Of a DNA stretch of 64,000 bases, positions 12,493 through 23,939 are shown piece by piece. The stretch is from Ligustrum vulgare (Eukaryota; Streptophyta; Magnoliopsida; Lamiales; Oleaceae): assembly GCA_963555705.1 (NCBI GenBank), contig OY743181.1, positions 23,564,513 to 23,628,512 of the forward strand. Direction: 5' to 3'. Under the pieces are notes generated by a model, which saw only the letters and a list, made by a program, of their open reading frames with translations, did not search any database and was not told the DNA's origin. The position numbers and the translations under genes were made by a program. The first letter of the stretch is position 1; each line of letters starts with the position of its first letter.

Positions 12493-12799
12493 TGTGTGTG
12501 TGACACCCCGAGTTCTAAATACCTGATATGCCACCTCATCGTCTTTGTCTAACTTTTGAAATAACGTTTTAGCGGAATGATAACTGAATATCAAACTTAG
12601 CAACATTTAATAAAATAACTAAGGGTCAATAAAATTTAAATTTTTCAAACTACTTAAGATAATAATTTAAACCGTTCATTATTCTCTAATAAAAAAAATT
12701 ATTTGACAATGTTATAATTTTTCAAACATTCCAAAATCTCCAAAATTGTTAAATATTAAAAAAAAACATAAATACCCAAAACTAGAAAAAAATGTCATT
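12324..12799. other. Short stretch between the LARD-like element and the gypsy pol remnant, with (AG)20(TG)6
   Basis: Holds the microsatellite (AG)n(TG)n at 12451-12502 (counterpart 46514-46565) and AT-rich sequence without a gene. The boundary with the decayed gypsy element near 12800 is not sharp. Confidence 0.7.
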
Positions 12800-15111
12800 T
12801 TACTAAATCTATCTACCACCACAAATATTGAATCTCTTTCTTTCTATCTACCACCACAAATATTGAATCTCTTCCTTTCTTAGTCCTAGGTAAATCCAAT
12901 ACAAAATCTACTACAACCCTTGAGGTAAAACAATAGATTTTGCCTTTTTAAAAGTATGCATCTACTAAAAACCCGATGAACATCAATTTTATCTTAGGCT
13001 AATAAAAAAGCCCACCTTATATTTCTAAGGTCTTCTTAACCCCAAAATGTTCCATCAAACCCCCACTATGTGCTTCTCTTACTAGCAATTCATTCATTAA
13101 ATATTTAGGAATACACAATCTATTTTCCTAAAACAAATCATCATGCCTAAAGAACCTATCCAAAGCCCTCTTACCATATGAATCATGTATATTAGAAAAA
13201 TCCAGGTCACTAGCATACATGTCCTCAATATAGTCAAAACCAAGAGCACTTAAGGAGGTTAGAAGTACGTATCTTCTCGACAATGCATCAGCTACTATGT
13301 TTTCCTTACCTTGTTTATACTGGATAACATATGGAAAGTTTTCAATGAATTTCATCCATCTGGCACACCTCTTGTTTAGCTTACCTTGATGCCTCAAATG
13401 CTTCAATGACTCATGGTTGGTGTGGATCATGAACTCCATTGGTCATAAGTAGTGTTGTCATGTCTCTAAAGCTCAAACAAGTTCATACAAATCCTTGTCA
13501 TATGTAGGATAGTTTAAAGATGCCCCATTTAGCCTTACCTTAACCCCTCAAATGCTTCAATGACTCATGGTTGGTGTGGATCATGAACTCCCTTGGCCAT
13601 AAGTAGTGTTGTCATGTCTCTAAAGCTCGAACAAGTGCATACAAATCCTTGTCATATGTAGGATAGGTTAGAGATACCCTACGTAGCCTTACCTTAACCG
13701 CTCAAATGCTGTAATGACTTATGGTTGGTGTGGATCACGAACTCTCTTGGCCATAAGTAGTGTTGTCATGTCTCTAAAGCTCAAACAAGTGCAGACAAAT
13801 CCTTGTCATATGTAGGATAGTTTAGAGATGCCCCACTTAGCTTTTCACTGAAGAAATCTATCTGTTTCTATCATGCATTAAAATAGATTCAATACCTATT
13901 CCTGAGGCATCAAACTCAATCTCAAAAGCTTTGTCAAAGTTAGGAAGTGATAAAGTCGGTGCTTGACACAACTTATCTTTAATAGTGTTAAATAAATGTT
14001 TTTGTTCAATGCCCCATTTAATTCCTACAATTTTTTTAGCAACTTCTATGAGCGGTGTGGCAGTTGTGCAAAAATCTTTACAAATCATCTATAAAAACTA
14101 GCCAAACCATGGAAGCTCCTAACCTCCATTACGCTTTTAGGTGTTAGTCATTCTTTAATAGCTTTAATTTTATCCTCATCTACTTATATTCCTTTTGCAC
14201 TAAGCACATTCCATGCAAAATGTACACTTTTTAAAATTGGCATAAAGTTGTTTTTGTCTCATAATCACAAGTACACATCTTATATTTTTTATATGTTCAA
14301 TGAAGTCCTTAATATACATCAAGATATCATCGAAGTATACTATTATGAATTTACCTATAAATGCACGTAAAACATGATTCATTAAAAGTATAAATGTGCT
14401 AGGTGTATTAGGAAGTCGAAAGGGCATGACTAACTATTCATAAAAGTCATATTTAGTTTTAAAAGCAGTTTTTCAATCATCTCCTTTCCTTATCCTAATT
14501 TGATGATAACCACTTTTATGATCGATCTTACTAAATATGCAAGATCAAGTAATTCATCCAACATATCATCTAACATAGGAATATGATGACGATACTTTAC
14601 CGTTATGTTGTTGATAGTCTTGCAATCAACACATATTCTCCAAGTCTCATTTTTCTTTGGCACAAGTAACACTAACATGACACATGGACTCATACTCTCC
14701 TCACATATCCCTTGCTGATCAAATCCTCCACTTGCTTTTGAAGTTTCCTTGTCTCCTCAAGGTTATTTTGGTAACCTGGTCGGTTTGGAATGACCGTCCT
14801 AGGCATGAAGTCAATTTGATGTTCTATGCCTCAAATGGGTGGTAACCCACTGGACATGTCCTCCAAGAACACATATTCAAATTCTTGCAATAAAAAAGTA
14901 GCCAAACTAGGGAGGGAGTTGTTACTTTCATCAAGCAAGGAATAAGTCCTTGTATACTAGCAAAATCATTTGTTGGTTTACATAAAGGCCTTTTGATTTC
15001 ACTCTCTTTTGCAAAGAAACTCATTTTATTCTTTTCTTTTCTGGAAATCTTCACTCTCTCTCATTTTTTGAGATACGAACCTCAACGCTTTGTTTTTCAC
15101 TCTCATCTCAT
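12800..15111 (-). pseudogene. Ty3/gypsy pol remnant, truncated at the duplication junction (copy 1)
   Basis: Read on the minus strand from the right: a linker region before RT, then RT (PKKNETWRICVDC near 14650; VYFDDILMY near 14330), RNase H (FEIEFDASGIGIESIL near 13900; TNHESLKHL and [11 protein letters not shown] at 13430-13260), the integrase zinc region (EAHSGGLMEHFGVKKTLEI near 13030-13080), and the start of the integrase core (LPRTKKGRDSIFVVVD near 12840-12890). Frameshifts and stops are numerous. The IFVVVD segment is tandemly repeated (about 37 bp, 12805-12880). The element is cut at 15111; protease and gag are absent here but present in copy 2. It ends near 12800, where the rest of integrase is missing. 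Confidence 0.88.
13381..13842. repeat. 154-bp tandem triplication inside the gypsy RNase H region (copy 1)
   Basis: The segment with TCATGGTTGGTGTGGATCA recurs at 13411, 13565 and 13719, an exact 154-bp spacing. The first unit encodes HTNHESL; the other two have drifted. It interrupts the RNase H reading frame. Confidence 0.9.
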
Positions 15112-17900
15112 GATGGAGGATGTTAGTCTTGTATGGACAAGCAATGATGTGGTTATTGTTCTTCAGCACCAAAGTGAAAAGACACCTCTGAGGTTATCAT
15201 GCTTGCAACTTCTCTGCTGCCATTTTTTTACATGCTCATATGCATCTAATGACTGTATGATATCATTTTCTTGGTTTCATGATTTATTCTGCTATTGTTA
15301 ATATTTATGATTAAGTTAAAGATTTTTGGGTACTTTTCTTGATTTTTGAATTGCAGAATGGTGCAGTTTCGTCGAAGTTATTGGTGAGTTATATTCTTGT
15401 TTGGTGATGGTATGACTCTATTTTCAAATCTTAGTTCTGGATTACTTAAAGGTTTTGTTCCTTTAAATTGAATGAAAAACATTTATATGTGTTTGAGTTT
15501 CAATTATGTATTCATCTTATATGTTTAAAGGGTTATAAAGATGATATTTGATTGGTTTTGAAAATATAAGAAATAGAATTGGTTTATAATGTTTCTGGGA
15601 TAACTGTTAAACTTGGCTATTTCACATTTATTGAGGTTGAAATATTAAGTAAATAATTTTGCAATATTAAATAATTGTGTGAAAGCTCCAAGAATGTTTT
15701 GGTTCTGTGGTCAGCTACTTATTAATATACATTATAGAGGTTTCTTAGTTCTTAAATAGCAATGTAATTTTGTAACTTAGACTTCCACTCGACAACTTTT
15801 GAGTTTCAATTTACAATGCTTGTTTCTCAACCTACGAATTTCCTACCATTTATGATTTTATTTCTCATCGCTATTGTATATAAGATCTACTTCAATTTTC
15901 ACTATTCATAAGGATGAAACATGCTTTCACCAAAAAAACCATTACGCTTTTTCACTGTATATCCTTGCGTCTTCTGTACCATTTCTTGACATAGACAGGA
16001 CTAGAAACTTCTATCGTTTCTTCTCTCTTGTTCCTGTTTCGTTTCCTTTTCTCAATTGTGGTTCATTCAGTGTTTTCCCTCTGTTTTTCTTGCCGTCTCT
16101 TGGTCTCTCAAACCTGCTTTTTTCTTGGCTTGGTGTTTCTGTTGATTTGCTTCGGGTGAGTACTTTTTTTGTTCTAGGTTTCTTCTTTTAAAATTTTTAT
16201 TATTGCTTGTGTTAATCGTTCGATTTCCTTTTCTTGATGTATTTTTTTAATTATTTTTCTTCTCCTCTTAGGATTTTACACAGCAAATGCCTTGGCTACG
16301 ATTCTCGGGCAGACAGGGTGATATATACATTATTTAGATCGGTTTTAAGAATTCGTATAAGTGTCTATTTTTATTCTATTGGGTAAGTTCTTTAGAGCAA
16401 ATTAATTTTATAGTTCATTCTCGATGGGGTTGTTTTGTGTTCTTTTAAATTTAACACGATACTTGATGGATTCTTTATTTAGAGCTCAGCTTTGCGCCTA
16501 TTAAAGTGTACAAGAAAAATGAGAGTTCTTGCTTCATTTGAAGTTCTTTTGCTCTGCGCTAAAACTCTTTATTGCATTCAATGATACATTTCCAATAAAT
16601 GAAGGTAGGGTTTGTTCAATTTTTTTTTTTAATTGATTTTTCACATATCTGAATTCTTACTTGTGTTGAACATATTAATAGGAAGGTAATGATTCCTTCA
16701 ATGTTATACCACCTTACACCTACCATAAAGTTACATTTATTCTTAGACTAACTAATACTTGAATTATGACACTACAAACTACCATGCTGATGGATCTTCT
16801 CAGGACCAACCTATCTCATTTTGCTCACGAGCAATAGATTAACCAAGAAGATGCAATAGGATAAAATAGCTAACCTAGTTTACTTGGATTATTGGATGCT
16901 TTTTAACTTGCCTTTTTATTTTTGTGTAAATATTTATTATTGAAACAGGTTACATTTCTTTTGAAGGTCACATCAATAAGTTCACTTATTGCATGCCGAA
17001 GAAGAATAGACTTATGCCTAGGTTCGACAGGATGAGGTATAGAGATACATTGATCACGCCTCACAGGTAAATGAACTTTTACCAAAATTGTAGTCCAGAA
17101 GAATTGTGCATTTCTTATTGAAGACAAGGGTATTTCACTTCTTAAAACTCACCCTCTTTCCTTTATATTTCGTTGTAGTTTTTTAATTTTCCCTCCAGCC
17201 TACAACCTTTTCTTGATTAATAGGCTTGAAAGAGATTTATTATTTTTTAATTTATTCCATTTTGAGCCAATTATTTGGCTTTTGATAGAATTTTAAAAGC
17301 ATCTGGACTCAAGTTCTCAAACTGCATGATATTTTATGACTTTTTGGTCAGTTAATAAAGTCATCAATTACATGGTAAGGAATGTGCTTTCTTTATTAAT
17401 CTATTTCTCGGTCGAATGGATATTGCTAAAAACGTGAATGTTAAGGATTAGTTTTTCATACAAGGGAGAATATTTTTTAGGCAAGGAAAGTTACACTATT
17501 GTGATATTTTGGATGGTTTTACAAAACGTTGTTAGTATATTGTTCTTTCTATCTTTAATTTTTCATACTATGGTACTAATTAATTTGTCTATCATGGAGC
17601 TTGACTTAAAGGTTGTTTGGTGGTCTAAAAATTAACGATGTAATACATTTCCACAGAACCTGGTATTTTCATCATAAGGAACATAATTTCTTGATTATTG
17701 TGTTTGTAGGAATGGTTGTTGTAGGAAAGGAATTTCTTAGCTACCATTTTTTTTAATTGAATCAAAATAACGGGACAATAATTTTGGAACAATGACTTTC
17801 TATGATTCAATGCCTGTACCTTGGGAGCCAGTTAATTATGGCGAATTTTCTTTGAAGCATTCAAAACACTCAAGGTAGTTTCAATGTGAATACTTATTAT
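15112..17900 (+). other. Possible captured exon fragments of unidentified plant genes
   Basis: Several short coding-like pieces have intron-like borders on the plus strand. One is 15353-15381 (after TTGCAG, before GTGAGT). Another starts at 16272 after TCTTAG (QMPWLRFSGRQ). A third is 16949-17066 between CAG and GTAAATG (GHINKFTYCMPKK...). A fourth ends at about 17875 before GTAGTT. I could not name these proteins. The T-rich tracts between them look like plant introns. They may come from one decayed gene or from several joined by a transposon; the TOPLESS-like and mannosidase pieces downstream favour the second. Confidence 0.35.
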
Positions 17901-18181
17901 AGCATCCTAAAAAGATTTTTAGTTGTTCTTCTTTGACAATAATTTTTTTGTTCAAATTTAATCTATATTAACTCTTATTATTCATTAGTATGGCATTACA
18001 GAAGGAAAATAATTTTAATGATTGAGCTAATAGTATATGTCTGCCCTACATCGTCGCATTGAAGAAAAAAATGGAGATAGTGATTCGCTTTCTCTGGTGC
18101 TGTTTTTGTAGGATCATCTGTCATAATAATAGTGAGCTTCTTAAATTGCTTTTGTGAAATTGCGAATGCTCAATTTTGCAG

Positions 18182-18303
18182 GTTTGAGCAAGAGTATGGT
18201 CTTTCTTTAATATGGAATAATTTTGAGGAGAAACTGCATAGTGGTGAATAGGAGGAAGTTGAAAAGTATTTGTCCAATTTCACTTAAGTTGATGACAACA
18301 ACA
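18182..18303 (+). pseudogene. TOPLESS-type CTLH exon fragment with stop codons
   Basis: After a T-rich tract ending GCAG, the frame reads FEQEYGL, then NNFEEKLHSGE, a TAG stop, EEVEKYLSNFT, a TAA stop, then VDDN. Plant TOPLESS/TPR co-repressors read LEQESGF...YFEEKVxxGEWDEVEKYLSGFTKVDDN at the LisH-CTLH junction, and an exon starts at that same point in TPL genes. The Trp and the Lys of the conserved stretch are stops here. TOPLESS proteins are nuclear co-repressors that bind EAR motifs through this region. Only this exon is recognised; the following CTLH helices are missing. Dead fragment. Confidence 0.62.
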
Positions 18304-19517
18304 CTTGATCGGTAAATTTGTATATTTCTATTGTGACTTTTATGACATGTTTTCCTTTGTTAAACAAGAAGTTCAATTGAAACAAACTTTTTTTATTTTT
18401 TCCAGTTTTTCCTTCTCGATCGTTGTTGGGGTGTGATCTTTCCTTCCTTGTTAATGAAGACAGGCAAGAGAAGAAAAACATGGTAATTAGAGTTATTAGT
18501 CCTTATCATTTGGTTTTTTTATAGTATTAAACTAAATAGTAATAATGGAAAGGAAAATCAGTGTACACATTTAGACCAACAAGACACCGTTCTGACCATT
18601 AGTTTGTTATTTTTTTAAAAACCCCTTTCAGATCAAAATGCAACAATTCTTTGAGTAACTTTGATACGCTAATAAAAATGATTTGTATTGAAGTTAGAAA
18701 TTTGATCTGTTTATGGTGATAATAGGTAGTGTAAAGGATTAGTCCATTTAGTTAGTGAGAAGAACTTGGATTTGAAGTATTTTTTTTAGTTAGAATATCT
18801 ATCATGCACTTTTAAGATCTATAGTGATGACTCAAGAAGTTCCATTATATATGAGATTCTTGATGAGGATTTTGACATGTAAATATATTCCTAGCACAAA
18901 AAGGGTTAATACTTATGGAGTGTTTTTTTAATAATATAGTCTTTGAATATTTCCAATATTGTGGTTGAGATTTTTGCTCTAGCATCGACATGCTGGATCA
19001 GTATCCTCAGATTTCTACTTTTTGTAACAACTAATTGCTTTCTAAGCTCTGGCCAGAGATGGAGATATGCAGATAGACTTGTAATCGTCGATTATTTTAT
19101 ATTTGAGGTTGTTTATTGTCTAAATTTCTGATGAAAATTGAAACTCTGAGCTTAATTTTTTTTTTTTTTACTCGTGTAAAAACTAAGAAGCCTACCAGAA
19201 TATAAGGATGGCTTAAATGGAGGATAACGAAGAAGGGGTAAAATGAATAGAATATTTTTCGATAATTCAATACATCATACACTTTTGCTGCCATTATTTA
19301 TACTAATCACAGTACAACTTTTGGTTTAGTGATTAATTATGTAGAAGCAGAGTGCTAATGCTAATTGGTAACACAAATTTGTTTGACCTTGTAAATTCCA
19401 ATAATTATTGAGGAGAAACCTATGAACATTTGTTCCTTATTTATAATGTCCCTGAAATTACATTATCTCGGTGTTACTATATATTGAATCCTTTAAAACC
19501 ATAAAACCAAATCTTAG

Positions 19518-19914
19518 TTGGGGTCAAAATGGAAACTTTTGCCCAATCTGTTGCTGTGTTTACTGTACATTGTATCTGTTATTTGTTCGTTTGTTGTTAT
19601 TGGCTTGAATGGTTACATCAAAAACAACACTGGGAGTGGAATTGTTGATGGAAAATTGAATGTTCATTTGGTTCCCTCTTCACACGATGATGTTGGCTAG
19701 CTCACAACAGTTGATCGATACTATGTTGGATCAAATAATAGCGTTCATGTTTGCACAATAACTGATTATGCCATTTTTTTGGAATTACTTTTTGGCTTAA
19801 CTCTAATTCTGAGCATTTGAATTGATGCAGGATGCATGTGTGGAAAATGTTTTGGGTTCGGTTGTTATGTCATTGCACCGTGATCCTAATAGGAAGTTTA
19901 TATTTGCTCAAATG
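19518..19914 (+). pseudogene. GH38 alpha-mannosidase N-terminal pseudogene fragment (two exons)
   Basis: Exon 1 (19518-19748) starts with a signal-anchor-like hydrophobic stretch, then reads GKLNVHLVPSSHDDVG, a TAG stop, LTTVDRYYVGSNNSVH. An intron with GT...GATGCAG borders follows. Exon 2 (19831-19914) reads DACVENVLGSVVMSLHRDPNRKFIFAQM and ends at a GT. This matches the start of plant lysosomal/vacuolar-type alpha-mannosidases ([23 protein letters not shown]), which trim mannose from glycans. The Trp after DDVG is a stop and the first His of PHSHDD is Ser. The rest of the roughly 1000-residue enzyme is absent. Introns are kept, so it came from genomic DNA, not from an mRNA copy. Confidence 0.85.
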
Positions 19915-21089
19915 GTAGCTATTATGTGGTTCATATTTCAAATTCAAAGAAAATCCTACAAGGTTTGAGCATTCACCAACAAATTTTAGTTTGACTACAT
20001 ATATTTGAGCTCACACCTTCTCTTGCAATCTCTAAAATAATTTTGATATAGTATATGATTTTGCATTCTTATCAACAATCATGTATTTGCATTCTTTTAT
20101 CTCTTCTCTCTCTAATTTGCTAGCTCACATATCCTTTCTTGCATTTATATTCACAAATTGGATGTCTTGCAATGCACACTAAAATGACCGATCTTCTGGT
20201 GCAATGCCAGCATTTTGACCAACTCAAGATATTAATGATTTAAACACACGGGATAACAACGTCATTGTTGTACTTCTCTAAACTCTTTAACATTCATAGT
20301 TTTCCAAATTTAAATTCATGTGATGCTCTGCAGAAGTTTTTTCGTAGTGAGGTTATGATGAAGGAATGACCCTGATTGAAATATTCTATAATGCTCTTGA
20401 ATGTGCCTCCAACTGGTAGTTAGGGATTGGATATTGATTGATTTGCATTGTTGTTGACAGATTCTCAGAACATAAAGGTTTGTGACCTTAAAAATTCATG
20501 CCACCTTGATCTCTAATGGTGGTTTGATTTACACGCTTGTCTCTTTGATTTGATTTGATTTCAATCATTATATCTCTTATAAAGATATTTTAAGGATCTT
20601 TTATGTAGCTTTCAAAATTCAATTTTTTATTAAGGATTGATTCATTCTAAGCATTCATCTTTATTTGGTGAATATGAAGTTTAGTTCTTTCCGGTCATTA
20701 AACCATGTGATGAACCTTCAACCAAGGATTGGCACAATGACTCTTAGTCAACAATAGCATCGAACAGTTTGCAGTGAAGCTGTTATTTGAAGGTTGTGGT
20801 CAAAATGACGTATGGATGTCCTTTGTCAAGATTGTAAGATTGCATTCTTTTTAAGCAGTAAGATATCTAATTGATTGTTGCTATTTATTCTTTTGTAATT
20901 TGTATATTTATTTTGTTATTAAGTACTAAATTTCAAGCACCTCCTCCGGTTGAGTCCAAAGTAAGGACTTATAAAAGAAATAGATTGCATTCTACACTTT
21001 TTTATTTCAAGAGTATCATCTAAGAAATTCAAACACCATTTTTTAACTTCCAATCCCACGGGAATCAACACAAATATGAAACATCACGT
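19915..21089. other. Intron-like and AT-rich sequence after the mannosidase fragment
   Basis: No further mannosidase exon or other gene recognised. The stretch is T-rich like plant introns. Confidence 0.5.
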
Positions 21090-21113
21090 GTTATGCACAT
21101 GTTGTTCTACTAG
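21080..21113 (+). mobile_element. Possible Helitron 3' terminus
   Basis: An imperfect hairpin (ACGTG-TTATG-CACAT) is followed by TTGTTCTACTAG and then T. Helitrons end in CTRR a few bases after a short hairpin and sit between A and T. The gene fragments at 15.3-19.9 kb lie upstream on the same strand, as expected if such an element had captured them. No matching 5' TC end was found. Confidence 0.35.
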
Positions 21114-22839
21114 TTATTATATATAAAAAATTCACTTTCAAAATCAGTATTCATAAGGACGAAATGTAATTTTAGTTATAAGGCAGAATTGCGTGTTTCA
21201 CTTTAAGGATAGAAATAATATGCGTTTTTCACTTCTCTTCATGTTCTAGAATCTTCCGCTCCTTTCATTTCTCTCTGCTCGTTCGCTTTCTCTCACCAGC
21301 TCTCCTTCTTCGACTCCATCTTCGGCCGATTTGCACTCTCTCGTCACACCTTCGTCTCTTATATGTTTGAGAATGCATCATTTCCCTAGTTGAAAATAAA
21401 GGTGACCCTTCCCCTTAGCACTTTGGGTCTTTGTTACGTTCATCTCGGTTAGGGTTTGTGTCAGAATTTTTGTTAATTATTTCTTGATTGCTTTTCTTTT
21501 AGTATTTTGTATTCTTCTTTTTTTTGATGCTTGTATTGGTGTTTGGATTGAATATCAAAAGGGGTTATTTGTGAAGATCGGAGTATTCGGTGCAATTTGT
21601 CATCTTTGGTTTTGAATTGAATGTGTATGTGCATTTATTCTCTAATGAAAAATAGTCATGTTCACCCTTTAATCTTCTTCAATTTTTTAAGGTGCTGGGA
21701 AATGTCTTTCAATTTGTTCAATTTAGTTGCTTAATGCCTATAATACATGTAACTTCGAAGGATGATTATATTTTGTCAATTTTCAGGTTGCAAATCATCC
21801 ATAATTAGTGAGGCTAATTTTCTCCGACGATGATGTTGTCTGTTTTGTTATCATGTTGCATCCAAATGGTGGGTTTGGCTTTTAATGTACCTTGGAAAGA
21901 GTAATTGAGGAGCTTAAAAGTTACAATTACTTGTATTTTTTTATTTTTCAAATATTATGGACCTATTTTATTTATTCAATAATTGACATTAGTTAATTGA
22001 CAATTTGACATGACACTTGACTATCCATGAGTTATTACTGAGAACTTTTGAACTTGCACGGACCTTGTCAAAATGAGCTAGAGACTAATTGTGTTCCCCT
22101 TCTTCTACAAAGAAATGGTTGCTCTAATTTGTTGATATTTTGTGTGAAGAAAATTTTATTTGTATTTGAGTTAGATTTCTTAGGTAGCATTCTGTTTGCA
22201 TTTTATTTTCTGTTTTTATTTTTGAAAACGCTTTCTGTTTTCTGTTTTCATTTCCCCTTTTTAAATTTGAAGAAAACTTGTTCTGTTGTCATTTCTGAAA
22301 ACTATTTCTAAAAATGAAAAATTGGAAAATACATTTGGTTTGAAATTTTACAGAATACTACTTTGATTATTTGTAATTAATTTGCTTGTGGGTTAAAAAA
22401 AATTGTCTTTTGAAAATTTATTTTCTATTATAAGAAATTAGCTTATCTAATTTTTATTGGACCGATTTAATAATGACTAAAAAAATATTATAAAAATAAA
22501 TAAAGTCATTAATGATCAAATTCCAAAAATATTTTAAGAAATTAGCTAATCTAATTATTGTTGTCATTAATGATCTAGGATCATTTTCATTAAAATTCTC
22601 AGATTGTTAAGGTTAGAAGGAGAACCAAAACATGTGACTTGAAAACCTCAGAATCCTCAAGCCTCACGTTGTTCTAGTAACCTCTCAATATCATCCTTAT
22701 TTGGTTTTCTTAAATATTCTTCTTCAAAAATTCCTATTACAACATCACAAAAAGTGTTTTAAGCTTTCAATTACAGGCTCTCCAATTTGAACATATTCAT
22801 TAAGTAGGTCGGCATGACAACCATATGCAAGCATGCGTA
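21114..22839. other. Non-coding stretch with a leader-like segment
   Basis: 21145-21370 has a promoter/leader appearance: TATTCATAAGGACGAAAT followed by a CT-rich tract. It resembles 15890-16100 (ACTATTCATAAGGATGAAAC then a CT-rich tract). No supported reading frame follows. The rest is AT-rich with nothing recognised. Confidence 0.4.
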
Positions 22840-23853
22840 TTATCAACGTTTATAATAGTCGTACCAAAAGGACAAATGAATGGAAAACATCCACATTTCT
22901 GTTAGTTGACCATAAAAATTAACTTTGACCAAATATAAGAGGGGAAAAATAGTAAGTTTGTAATTTTAACATATAATAAAATAAAAACTAAACTAAAAAA
23001 GAAAAAGAAATAGAAAGAACTGCTCATCTTCTTTCCCACCGATCACCAACAACTGCCGTTGGACCGCTGTCGCCAAAAAATATCTCCCCGCAACTAGGAG
23101 CAGCGTCTTGAGTCTCTTGACCTTGCGAATGCAACTATTGTGGCCGTTTGTTGAAATAAGGCTCCTATTAGCCTAAATCTATAACTTAAGTTCCAGTTAG
23201 ATCTTCTTCTTTCCCTATCCAACTACCACCAAATAAAACCAAAATCCACCACCTCCACCTCCACCTCCACCGCGTCAACGACTGCTACCCACACCACGCA
23301 TCGTAATCACCATTAGTGCTACCACCGCTCTATCTTCACCATTTTTGGTGAAAACCCACAACTTTGTCTTCCATTTGCCATTGCACAACCCACAACGTTG
23401 TCGCAAAACCCAAATATGTAAAAACTAAAAACCCCAAACAACCAACAACTCTGCCTCCACTGCACAATCAATAAAGTCCACAAAAAACTCAAATCTATAA
23501 AAATCTCAGTCTGTAGTGAAAATGGGGTGAAGAATTACACCTGAACAACCTAATGCACTATTGAAAAATCTTTAGAATATTATGAATTAGGAATGGAACC
23601 ACACACCATCACAAATTTCTAGTCAAACTATCCAATTTTTTTTCTGGAAATGTATATAGACGCATGTATATTTGATGATTACATTTGGAATTCGTTGAGG
23701 ACGCTAACGGGACCTTTGCTAAAATTCGATGTTACTATATTGCCCTTTCTAGATTTGGTCAATTTTAATTTTTATGGTCAACCAACAGAAGCTTTGATGT
23801 TTTCCATCTATTTGTCCTTCTGATATGACTAATTTAAATGTTTGAGACTATAA
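22840..23853. mobile_element. MULE-like element with about 110-bp inverted repeats
   Basis: 22840-22956 and 23731-23853 are inverted copies, sharing for example AAGGACAAAT, ATGGAAAACAT and GTTGACCATAAAAATTAA. Long inverted ends around unrelated DNA are typical of Mutator-like elements. The interior (22957-23730) has higher C content, with CCACCTCCACCTCCACC-type runs and threonine/proline-rich coding potential, possibly a captured gene piece that I cannot identify. The right arm may continue to about 23930 (GGGAAAATTACAACGAC-like end when reversed). No clear target duplication was found. Confidence 0.65.
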
Positions 23854-23939
23854 GTGATTCAAAGTGAATGTATGAGTAAAGTCCACGAAAAATGTAAATG
23901 TTTGGGGTTGTCGTTGTAATTTTCCCTTTAAATTATTAT

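Larger units (their letters stand above)
1..15111. repeat. Right-hand 15.1 kb of the first copy of the tandem duplication
   Basis: Matches 34068-49174 from the first base of the window to the T at 15111. Differences that I noticed include single-base changes near 262, 826, 2066, 2276, 3187, 5149, 5188, 5537, 8012, 11220 and 14797, plus length changes in the T run at 1650, the AT repeat near 3000 and the A run near 6550. Because the match already holds at base 1, the left edge of this copy lies outside the window. Confidence 0.95.

Noticed and set aside
12330..12539. Minus-strand frame with a Ser-Leu run (also 46393-46602, 25910-26115).
   Set aside because: Translation of AG/CT microsatellites.
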